Shown here: positions 1 through 5,348 of the stretch, one piece after another
How positions within the stretch are numbered: the stretch's first letter is position 1
Layout: each line of letters starts with the position of its first letter
Assembly (NCBI GenBank): GCA_947624465.1
Contig: CANQKJ010000154.1
Coordinates: 1-5,348 of the forward strand
DNA from: an uncultured Oscillospiraceae bacterium
Lineage (GTDB): Bacteria; Bacillota; Clostridia; Oscillospirales; Oscillospiraceae
Reading direction: 5' to 3'
Length of the DNA: 5,348 nt
Notes under the pieces: generated by a model
What the model was told of the DNA's origin: nothing
Seen by the model: the letters and a program-made list of their open reading frames with translations, nothing else
Database searches by the model: none
Position numbers and translations under genes: made by a program

Positions 1-2020
1 GGAGGACCTGTTCCTGGTAGACGATGCAGCCGTAGGTGGTGGACAGGATGGGCTCCAGAGAGGGGTGCTTGTAGGAGATCAGCTTTGGGTCGGCGGCGCA
101 GGCCAGGAACCTGGGGATGGAGTCCATGGGCCCCGGCCGGTACAGGGCGATGATGGCGCAGATGTCCTCGATGGACTTGGGGCGCAGGCCGGTGCAGACG
201 CCGGTCATGCCGGCGGACTCCATCTGGAACACGCCGGAGGTCCTGCCGTCGGCCAGCATTTTGAACACATCCTGGTCGTCGTCCGGGATATCGGCCAGCT
301 TAAAGCCGGGGTCGGTCTTTTGGACCATCTTCACCGCGTCGTCCAGGATGGTCAGGTTGCGCAGGCCCAAAAAGTCCATCTTCAACAGGCCAAGCTGCTC
401 CAGGGTGACCATGGTGTACTGGGTGACGGGTACGCCGTCGTTGGTGGCCAGGGGCACGTACTCATACACCGGTCGGCGGGTGATGACCACCCCGGCGGCG
501 TGGGTGGAGGCGTTGCGGGGCATCCCCTCCAGGCGGCGGGCCATATCCACCACCTCTTTGACCTTGGGGTCGCCCTCGTACAGGTCGGAGAAGGGCTTGG
601 ACAGGGCCAGGGCCTTGTCCAGGGTCATGTCCAGGGAGAAGGGGATCTGCTTGGCGATGTTGTCCGCGTCGGCGTAGGGCAGGTTCATCACCCGCGCCAC
701 ATCCCGGACGGCGGCCTTGGCCTTCATGGTGCCGAAGGTGACGATCTGGGACACGTGGTCCTCCCCGTACTTCCGGGCCACATAGTCGATGACCTCCTGC
801 CGGCGGCGGATGCAGAAGTCGATGTCGATGTCGGGCATGGTGACCCGTTCCGGGTTCAGGAACCGCTCGAAGAACAGACCGTACCGCATGGGGTCCACCT
901 CGGTGATGTGCATACAGTAGGCCACCATGGACCCGGCGGCGGAGCCTCTCCCCGGCCCCACCGGGATGCCCTCCCCCTTGGCGTAGCCGATGAAGTCGGA
1001 CACGATGAGGAAATAGTCCACGAACCCCATCTGCCGGATGATGCCCATCTCGTAGCGGAGGCGGTCTTTGTACTCGTCGGAGCCGCCGGGGTAGCGGTCG
1101 TCAAAGCCTTTCCAGCAGAGCTTTTCAAAGTAGGCGTCCCCGTCGGTCTCCCCCTCCGGGAGCTTGAACTCGGGCAGGTGGTATTTGCCGAACTCGAACT
1201 CCAGATCGCACAGCTCCGCCACCTTCGCCGTGTTGTCCACGGCCTCCGGGCAGTTTGGGAACAGGGCGCGCATCTCCTCCTCGCTCTTGACATAGAACTC
1301 CTCCGTCTCAAAGCGCATCCGGTCCCGGTCCTCCAGCAGCTTGCCGGTCTGGATGCACATGAGGGTGTCCTGCATGGCGTGGTCCTCCCGGCGAAGGTAG
1401 TGGGCGTCGTTGGTGGCCACCACGGGGATGCCGGTCTCCTCATGGAGGCGCAGGATGCCCGCGATGACCGCCTGCTGCTCGGGCAGCTTGTGGTCCTGGA
1501 GCTCCAGGTAGTAGCCGTCCTCCCCGAACAGGTCCCGCATCTCCAGGGCGTGGGCTTTCGCCCCCTCATAGTCGCCGTTGCGGAGCCGTCTCGGTATCTC
1601 ACCGGCCAGGCAGGCGGACAGGGCAATCAGCCCCTCGTGGTGCTCCCGCATCAGGTCCATATCCACCCGGGGTTTGATGTAGAAGCCCTCCACAAAGGCC
1701 TTGGACACCATATAGGACAGGTTGCGGTAGCCGGTCTCGTTCCGGCACAGCAGCACCAGGTGCCGGGCGGAGGAGTCCAGCTCGTGGACCCGGTCGAACC
1801 GGGTGCGGGGGGCCACGTAGACCTCGCAGCCGATGACCGGCTTGATGCCCTCCGCCTTGCAGGCCCGGTAGAAGTCGATGGCGCCGAACATGACCCCGTG
1901 GTCGGTGATGGCGCAGGCGGTCTGGCCCAGCTCCTTCAGCCGGGCCACCAGCTCCTTGATGCGGCAGGCGCCGTCCAGCAGGGAGTATTCCGTATGCAGA
2001 TGGAGATGGACGAAGGACAT
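1..2020 (-). CDS. dnaE: DNA polymerase III alpha subunit DnaE, N-terminal 673 residues (3' end outside window)
   Basis: Replicative C-family DNA polymerase, which extends DNA at the fork in the cytoplasm. I translated this frame by hand from the ATG at 2020; it stays open to the window edge, so about 480 residues of a usual ~1150 are missing. The N-terminal PHP domain (about 1-270) has HLHLH (5-9), D16, DH (40-41), E66, H87, C137 and NDAH (204-207). The polymerase core has GPGRGS (355-360), PDIDIDF (396-402, nt 815-835) with the first catalytic aspartates, NASTHAAGVV from residue 503, and KMDFLGL with the third catalytic aspartate at 549. The beta-clamp-binding, OB and tail regions lie beyond position 1. 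The start is set by AGAGGAGG 8 nt upstream, and the gene begins 22 nt after the whiA stop. PolC is excluded because the PHP domain is N-terminal and uninterrupted by an exonuclease domain. Identification is secure. Confidence 0.97.
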   Translation of the reverse strand, partial: MSFVHLHLHTEYSLLDGACRIKELVARLKELGQTACAITDHGVMFGAIDFYRACKAEGIKPVIGCEVYVAPRTRFDRVHELDSSARHLVLLCRNETGYRNLSYMVSKAFVEGFYIKPRVDMDLMREHHEGLIALSACLAGEIPRRLRNGDYEGAKAHALEMRDLFGEDGYYLELQDHKLPEQQAVIAGILRLHEETGIPVVATNDAHYLRREDHAMQDTLMCIQTGKLLEDRDRMRFETEEFYVKSEEEMRALFPNCPEAVDNTAKVAELCDLEFEFGKYHLPEFKLPEGETDGDAYFEKLCWKGFDDRYPGGSDEYKDRLRYEMGIIRQMGFVDYFLIVSDFIGYAKGEGIPVGPGRGSAAGSMVAYCMHITEVDPMRYGLFFERFLNPERVTMPDIDIDFCIRRRQEVIDYVARKYGEDHVSQIVTFGTMKAKAAVRDVARVMNLPYADADNIAKQIPFSLDMTLDKALALSKPFSDLYEGDPKVKEVVDMARRLEGMPRNASTHAAGVVITRRPVYEYVPLATNDGVPVTQYTMVTLEQLGLLKMDFLGLRNLTILDDAVKMVQKTDPGFKLADIPDDDQDVFKMLADGRTSGVFQMESAGMTGVCTGLRPKSIEDICAIIALYRPGPMDSIPRFLACAADPKLISYKHPSLEPILSTTYGCIVYQEQVL

Positions 2021-2028
2021 GGGCGGCG

Positions 2029-2036
2029 CCTCCTCT
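2029..2036 (-). promoter_or_regulatory. Ribosome binding site of dnaE
   Basis: The minus strand reads AGAGGAGG, ending 8 nt before the ATG at 2020. It lies in the 22-nt gap after the whiA stop. There is no other obvious signal in the gap, so dnaE translation appears to be served by a message running through from whiA. Confidence 0.8.
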
Positions 2037-2042
2037 GTAAGG

Positions 2043-2936
2043 TCAGACGGTTTGGGACAGTTCCAGCAGCTTTCTCAGGCGGTGGTTCAGCGCCGATTTG
2101 GACACCGGCGGGTCGCACAGGGCGGCCAGCTGGGACAGGGCCAGCGACCGGTTGTCCAGCCGGAGCCGGGCGGCCTCCCGGAGCTTGTCCGGCAGGGAGG
2201 CCAGGCGGCCCGCCTCCTCCAGCCGCTGGATGGCGGCCACCTGCTCGGCGGCGGCGGCCACCGTCTTGTCGGCGTTGGCGCTGTCGCAGTTCACCTGGCG
2301 GTTGACGCTGCCCCGGAGATCCCGCTCCAGCTTGGCGTTCATCACCTCCATGGCGGACACGGGGGCGCCGATGGCGGTGAGGAAGTCCTCGATATGGTCG
2401 CACTGCTTGAAGTAGACGATCTGGTTCCCCTTCCGGGTGGTGAGCTTGGGGGAGAAGCCCGCCTCGTGGAGGAGGGCCGGGGTCTCCCGCCCCACATGGT
2501 AGTGGGAGGTGGCCAGCTCCAGGTGGTAGCTCTTCATGGGGTCGGTGACCGATCCCCCCGCCAGGAAGGCCCCCCGGAGGAAGGCGGCACGGCAGTGGTC
2601 CTCCTCCAGCAGGGACAGGTTGATATGAAGGGACAGGGAGTCGGGCCACTCCAGGCCGAAGGTCTCAAAGACGGTCCGCAGCTTGTCCGGATCCTCCAGG
2701 AGGAAGGAGCCCTTGCCCTCCCCCTCCGGGACCTGATCGAACTCCAGCTTGAAGGCCCGGTAAAAGAGTTTGGGCAGCCGCTCCTTCAGCGCGGCGGACT
2801 CGGTGATGATCCGGGCCTGCCGGCTGTGGAAGGTGTTGGCGTAGAGCAGCACGCCGTAGGCCTCCGCCTGGGCGCAGCACCGGCGGCGGAGGGGCTGGCG
2901 GCACAGCTCCTGTTTTACCTCGGCGGAAAAGGCCAC
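2043..2936 (-). CDS. whiA: DNA-binding protein WhiA (sporulation/cell-division regulator family)
   Basis: WhiA-family protein of 297 residues; the family is usually about 300-320. It combines a degenerate LAGLIDADG homing-endonuclease fold, which has lost nuclease activity in studied members, with a C-terminal helix-turn-helix. In Streptomyces it activates sporulation septation genes; in Bacillus subtilis it affects cell division and chromosome segregation. Visible here are FSAEVKQEL (3-11) at the N-terminus, a CC pair (20-21) followed by AEAYG, RGAFLAGGSV (121-130) of the LAGLIDADG-like core, VNCDSANADKT (215-225) at the domain junction, and an HTH ending VSKSALNHRLRKL (278-290). The start is GTG at 2936, where the FSAEV hallmark begins, behind a G-rich ribosome site. 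The same frame stays open further upstream inside yvcK, but that part is not WhiA-like. It follows the yvcK stop by 29 nt and precedes dnaE by 22 nt. The Bacillus neighbour crh/HPr is absent after it. Confidence 0.96.
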   Translation of the reverse strand: MAFSAEVKQELCRQPLRRRCCAQAEAYGVLLYANTFHSRQARIITESAALKERLPKLFYRAFKLEFDQVPEGEGKGSFLLEDPDKLRTVFETFGLEWPDSLSLHINLSLLEEDHCRAAFLRGAFLAGGSVTDPMKSYHLELATSHYHVGRETPALLHEAGFSPKLTTRKGNQIVYFKQCDHIEDFLTAIGAPVSAMEVMNAKLERDLRGSVNRQVNCDSANADKTVAAAAEQVAAIQRLEEAGRLASLPDKLREAARLRLDNRSLALSQLAALCDPPVSKSALNHRLRKLLELSQTV

Positions 2937-2938
2937 CG

Positions 2939-2949
2939 CCCCTCCCCCC
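2939..2949 (-). promoter_or_regulatory. G-rich ribosome binding site of whiA
   Basis: The minus strand reads GGGGGGAGGGG just ahead of the GTG at 2936. Its GGAGG core ends only about 4 nt from the start, closer than for the other genes here, though the G-run gives several pairing registers. It supports GTG 2936 as the start rather than any codon further upstream inside yvcK. Confidence 0.6.
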
Positions 2950-2965
2950 TTTCCTCTGTTATCCC

Positions 2966-3961
2966 TCAGAAAATGCGGGTCTCCGCCCGCTGATGGTACA
3001 GATCCAGCACCACCTGGGCCACCCGGTCGGCGGAGTGGCGGGCGTACTGTCCGCCGTCCTCCACCAGGGAGCGCATTTGCAGCTCCGCGCCCAGGGCCTC
3101 GATCTCCCTCCGGTCCACCTTCAGCGGCTCGGCGTCCTCCTGGGAGTAGCGCTCCAGCAGCTCGCCGCCGATGGGGGCGGAGTTGCACAGGCACAGATCC
3201 ACCAGTCCCGGCCCGCCGTGCTCCAGCAGGGCGGCCAGGTGGTCGGCGGCGGTCATGCCCTCGGTCTCGCCGTCCTCGGTCATGATGTTGCAGATATAGA
3301 TCTTCAGCGCCCGGCTGTCCCGGATGGCGTCGGAGATGCCCTCCACCAGCAGGTTGGGGATGACGCTGGTGTAGAGACTGCCGGGACCCAGCAGGATCAG
3401 GTCGGCCCGCCGGATGGCCTCCAGCGCGTCGGGCAGGGCCTGCGAGCGCTCCGGCAGCAGGCGGACGTGGTGGATGCGGCAGGCCTGTTTCTTTTTGAAG
3501 TCGGCGATCTTGGACTCCCCGCACACGCTGGTGCCGTTGTCAAAGGTGGCCTCCAGCTTCACGTCGGCGTTGGTCACCGGCAGGATGCGGCCGGTGATGG
3601 CCAGCACCTCCCCCATCCGGGCCACCGCCTGATCGAAGGAGTCGGACACGCCGTTCAGGGCCGCCAGCAGCAGGTTGCCGAAGGCCTGGCCCGCCAGCCG
3701 CCCGTCGGGAAAGCGGTAGGCCAACAGCTGCTGCATGAGGGACTCTGTGTCGGCCAGGGCCTCCATACAGTGGCGGATGTCGCCGGGAGGCGGCATACCC
3801 AGGTCCTCCCGGAGGACGCCGGAGCCTCCCCCGTCGTCCGCCACGGTGACGATGGCGGTCAGATCGTTCACATAGAATTTCATGCCCCGCAGGAGGGTGG
3901 ACAGCCCCGTCCCTCCCCCGATGGCCACCACGGAGGGGCCGCTTTGCCGTTTCATCGCCAT
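2966..3961 (-). CDS. yvcK: Gluconeogenesis factor YvcK/GlmR (UDP-GlcNAc-binding, CofD-like fold)
   Basis: YvcK-family protein, 331 residues, close to the usual ~320-330. In Bacillus subtilis it binds UDP-GlcNAc, stimulates GlmS and is needed for growth on gluconeogenic carbon sources and for normal cell shape. Family motifs run the length: IGGGTGLSTLLRG (14-26), the nucleotide-sugar-binding loop; DDGGGSGVLRE (42-52); PPGDIRHC (58-65); FGNLLLAAL (94-102); LGPGSLYTSVIPNLL (191-205); and CNIMTEDGETEGMTAADHL (224-242). I chose ATG 3961 because GAGGG lies 7 nt upstream. GTG 3967 would leave only 1 nt of spacing, and ATG 3955 would leave 13. The start sits 2 nt after the stop of the out-of-frame rapZ tail, so its ribosome site lies within ancestral rapZ coding sequence, a classic translational-coupling layout. 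The gene shows no damage. Confidence 0.96.
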   Translation of the reverse strand: MAMKRQSGPSVVAIGGGTGLSTLLRGMKFYVNDLTAIVTVADDGGGSGVLREDLGMPPPGDIRHCMEALADTESLMQQLLAYRFPDGRLAGQAFGNLLLAALNGVSDSFDQAVARMGEVLAITGRILPVTNADVKLEATFDNGTSVCGESKIADFKKKQACRIHHVRLLPERSQALPDALEAIRRADLILLGPGSLYTSVIPNLLVEGISDAIRDSRALKIYICNIMTEDGETEGMTAADHLAALLEHGGPGLVDLCLCNSAPIGGELLERYSQEDAEPLKVDRREIEALGAELQMRSLVEDGGQYARHSADRVAQVVLDLYHQRAETRIF

Positions 3962-3963
3962 GG

Positions 3964-4032
3964 TCACGCCCTCGTCATATCCCGGTGGGTCTCAGAGGCG
4001 GCGTAGCCCAGACCCTGGATGAATTCCGTCAG
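3964..4032 (-). pseudogene. rapZ: Displaced C-terminal tail of rapZ, in a shifted frame
   Basis: Read from the CTG whose first base is 4032, the minus strand encodes LTEFIQGLGYAASETHRDM and then TRA, followed by TGA at 3964-3966. RapZ/YvcJ proteins continue past their GCTGG-HRSV motif with an amphipathic helix and an HRD-like motif close to the C-terminus. That is what appears here (HRD at 3979-3987). Joined to the upstream frame it gives about 286 residues, the normal family length. There is no credible independent start, so this is the severed end of rapZ and not a separate gene. Its stop lies 2 nt before the yvcK ATG. Confidence 0.88.
3969..3973 (-). promoter_or_regulatory. Ribosome binding site of yvcK, inside the rapZ tail
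   Basis: GAGGG on the minus strand lies 7 nt before ATG 3961. It decides the yvcK start among GTG 3967, ATG 3961 and ATG 3955. It falls in the last codons of the ancestral rapZ frame, so ribosomes finishing an intact rapZ would terminate right at the yvcK start. Confidence 0.7.
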
Positions 4033-4823
4033 CGCGTGATGGCCACCGAGCGGTGCCGCCCGCCGGTACAGCCCACGGCGATCACCAGGGCGCTCTTGCC
4101 CTCCTCCACGAAGTGGGGCAGCAGAAAGGCCAGCAGAGACTGAAGCCGCTCCATGAACTCCCCCGTCTCCCGGCAGGCGAACACAAAGTCCCGCACCCCG
4201 GCGTCCAGGCCGGTCTGGTTTCTCAGCTCCTGGACGTAAAAGGGGTTGGGGAGAAAGCGCACGTCGAACACCAGGTCGGCCTCCAGGGGCAGGCCGTACT
4301 TAAAGCCGAAGGAGGTGACGGTGACGCTCATCTCCGTCCCCGTGGCGCCCCCCGGGCCGAACATATCCAGGATCTGGCCCCGCAGCTTTTTTACCGGCTG
4401 GGAGGAGGTGGAAATGGTGTAGTCCGCCCGCGCCCGCACCGGGGCCATGACGGCCCGCTCCCGCTCCACCGCCTGGATGAGGCTGCCCGCCTCCGCCAGC
4501 AGGGGGTGGAGGCGGCGGGTCTCCTTATAGCGCTGGAGGATGGTGGCGTCGTCCGCCTCCACGAACAGGATCTTATAGGGGAACTTCATGGCCACCAGCG
4601 CGTCCAGGGCGTCGAACAGGCCGTCGAAGTTCTCGCCGCCCCGAATATCGCACACCATGGCCACCCGCTCATAGGCCCCCGTGCCCGCCATGCACACCTC
4701 GGCGAACTTGGGGATCAGCACAGGGGGCAGATTGTCTACGCAGAAAAAGCCGCTGTCCTCCAATATGGATATGACGGTGGACTTCCCCGCCCCGGACAGG
4801 CCGGACACGATCAAAAATTCCAC
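4029..4823 (-). CDS. rapZ: RNase adapter RapZ / nucleotide-binding YvcJ, C-terminally truncated by a frameshift
   Basis: P-loop protein of the RapZ (YvcJ) family. E. coli RapZ delivers the small RNA GlmZ to RNase E to control glmS; in Bacillus subtilis YvcJ binds and hydrolyses nucleotides and affects competence. The open frame gives 264 residues, against a usual ~285-295. Visible are Walker A GLSGAGKS (8-15), DNLPP (30-34), CDIRGG (58-63), VEADD (88-92), YKETRRLHPL (99-108), SFGFKYGLPLEAD (171-183), DVRFLPNPFY (187-196) and GCTGGRHRSV (251-260). The frame then hits TGA at 4029-4031 after AITR. The expected last 22 residues are intact in the -1 frame to 3964, so one base is missing (or an equivalent indel occurred) near 4030-4037. 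The start is GTG 4823, 8 nt after a near-perfect Shine-Dalgarno and 13 nt after murB. The family call is firm; whether the product is functional, or the shift a sequence error, is open. Confidence 0.94.
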   Translation of the reverse strand: MEFLIVSGLSGAGKSTVISILEDSGFFCVDNLPPVLIPKFAEVCMAGTGAYERVAMVCDIRGGENFDGLFDALDALVAMKFPYKILFVEADDATILQRYKETRRLHPLLAEAGSLIQAVERERAVMAPVRARADYTISTSSQPVKKLRGQILDMFGPGGATGTEMSVTVTSFGFKYGLPLEADLVFDVRFLPNPFYVQELRNQTGLDAGVRDFVFACRETGEFMERLQSLLAFLLPHFVEEGKSALVIAVGCTGGRHRSVAITR

Positions 4824-4830
4824 GCGCGCT

Positions 4831-4839
4831 CCCTCCTTA
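4831..4839 (-). promoter_or_regulatory. Ribosome binding site of rapZ overlapping the murB stop codon
   Basis: The minus strand reads TAAGGAGGG: the TAA is the murB stop and its AAGGAGG is the Shine-Dalgarno for the GTG at 4823, with 8 nt spacing. Sharing these bases ties the end of murB translation to rapZ initiation and supports the GTG start. Confidence 0.85.
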
Positions 4840-5348
4840 TTTCAGCAGGCGCACTTCCGGCTCCAGCTCCACGCCGGTATCCCTGAATACCCGCTCTCTC
4901 ACCAGATCCATCAGCCTGAGGATATCCGCGCAGGTCGCCCCGCCGGCGTTGACGACGAACCCCGCGTGCTTCTCCGACACCTGGGCGCCCCCCACCCGCA
5001 GGCCCTTCAGGCCGCACTGGTCGATGAGGGCGGCGGCGAAATGTCCCGCCGGGCGCTTGAAGGTGGAGCCGGCGCTGGGGTACTCCAGCGGCTGCTTCTC
5101 CCGCCGGCGGGCGTTGAGGTCATCCATTTTGGCCTTGATCTCCGCCCGGTCCCCTGGCTGTAAAGCGAATCTCACTGACAGGATCAGCCGCGTCCCGTCC
5201 TCAAAGGCGGAGTGGCGGTAGGCAAAGTCACAGGCGGCGTTGGGGATGGTCTCCACGCTCCCCCGCCGGTCCATCACCGTGACGGACTCCGCCACCTGGC
5301 ACATCTCCCCGCCGTAGGCCCCGGCGTTCATGACCACCGCGCCCCCCA
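4837..5348 (-). CDS. murB: UDP-N-acetylenolpyruvoylglucosamine reductase MurB, C-terminal part (5' end outside window)
   Basis: MurB reduces UDP-GlcNAc-enolpyruvate to UDP-MurNAc with NADPH and FAD, the second committed step of peptidoglycan precursor synthesis in the cytoplasm. About 170 C-terminal residues are present, slightly more than half of a usual ~300. The frame runs off the window edge and already reads GGAVVMNAGAYGGEM there, the FAD-domain glycine-rich stretch, so the GTG at 5337 is an internal valine and not the start. Further on are AYRHSAF (5206-5226), whose YR matches the active-site Tyr-Arg of the family; PLEYPSAGSTFKRP, whose serine at 5065-5067 is the expected proton donor; GGAQVSEKHAGFVVNAGG; and ELEPEVRLL near the end, with the conserved active-site glutamate. 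The pattern is Bacillus-like. The TAA stop at 4837-4839 overlaps the rapZ ribosome site. Identification is secure. Confidence 0.96.
   Translation of the reverse strand, partial: GGAVVMNAGAYGGEMCQVAESVTVMDRRGSVETIPNAACDFAYRHSAFEDGTRLILSVRFALQPGDRAEIKAKMDDLNARRREKQPLEYPSAGSTFKRPAGHFAAALIDQCGLKGLRVGGAQVSEKHAGFVVNAGGATCADILRLMDLVRERVFRDTGVELEPEVRLLK

Noticed and set aside
856..1626. A minus-strand open frame of 256 codons within dnaE.
   Set aside because: It is a shifted-frame shadow of dnaE, rich in R, S, T and P. The true frame carries GPGRGS and PDIDIDF through the same region.
65..2305. A 746-codon plus-strand open frame that could be taken as a large gene.
   Set aside because: It is in codon register opposite dnaE, runs past its start into whiA, is dominated by G, V, H, L and Q with a proline-rich low-complexity end, and has no recognisable domain. 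The minus strand encodes a full set of DnaE motifs.
1936..2649. A minus-strand open frame of 237 codons spanning the whiA-dnaE junction.
   Set aside because: It is a low-complexity Gly/Pro/Arg shadow overlapping two well-supported genes in other frames.
2937..2965. A possible terminator or promoter in the yvcK-whiA gap.
   Set aside because: The 29 nt are a purine-rich run without inverted repeat, T-tract or convincing -10/-35 pair. They look like ribosome-site sequence only.
2937..3524. An upstream extension of the whiA frame through yvcK, giving a 493-residue protein.
   Set aside because: The added residues are Arg/Gly/Pro-rich shadow sequence opposed by clear YvcK motifs in another frame. 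WhiA homology begins at GTG 2936 with a ribosome site in front.
3965..3967. GTG 3967 as the start of yvcK.
   Set aside because: It lies only 1 nt from the GAGGG ribosome site and overlaps the rapZ tail stop. ATG 3961 has proper 7-nt spacing.
4029..4040. Programmed -1 ribosomal frameshifting as the explanation of the rapZ break.
   Set aside because: The shift site reads ACGCGCTGA on the minus strand. It has no X XXY YYZ slippery heptamer, and I know of no programmed shift in this family. A mutation or sequence error is simpler.
1878..4886. Plus-strand open frames at 1878-2993, 2993-4006 and 4053-4886.
   Set aside because: All are register-matched complements of whiA, yvcK and rapZ, with the same biased composition and no family motifs.

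Overview
The window is a compact stretch of five head-to-tail genes, all read from the minus strand. In transcription order (right to left) they are murB (3' part only), rapZ, yvcK/glmR, whiA and dnaE (5' part only). The gaps are tiny: 13 nt murB-rapZ, 2 nt between the ancestral rapZ stop and yvcK, 29 nt yvcK-whiA and 22 nt whiA-dnaE. Each visible start has a Shine-Dalgarno sequence. There is no room for internal terminators or large promoters, so one polycistronic transcript is likely. No RNA genes, mobile elements, CRISPR, repeats or attachment sites were found, and no stretch over 300 bases lacks a gene.

The gene order rapZ-yvcK-whiA is a Firmicutes hallmark, and murB upstream with dnaE downstream is the arrangement I associate with Clostridia. 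The DNA is very GC-rich, with strongly G/C-ending codons. That suggests a high-GC gut-type clostridium such as an Oscillospiraceae/Ruminococcaceae relative. This placement is inference from gene order and composition, not from a database match.

MurB makes UDP-MurNAc. YvcK/GlmR proteins bind UDP-GlcNAc and tune glucosamine synthesis. RapZ-family proteins control amino-sugar supply in enterobacteria. WhiA is a DNA-binding protein tied to cell division and chromosome segregation, and DnaE is a replicative DNA polymerase. The cluster therefore joins envelope-precursor supply with division and replication.

The one clear anomaly is in rapZ. Its frame stops early at 4029, just after the conserved GCTGGRHRSV motif. 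The missing C-terminal 22 residues, with an HRD motif, are intact in another frame and end 2 nt before yvcK. A net loss of one base near 4030-4037 explains this, either as a real mutation or as a sequence error. I see no novel system here; this is a conserved housekeeping region.
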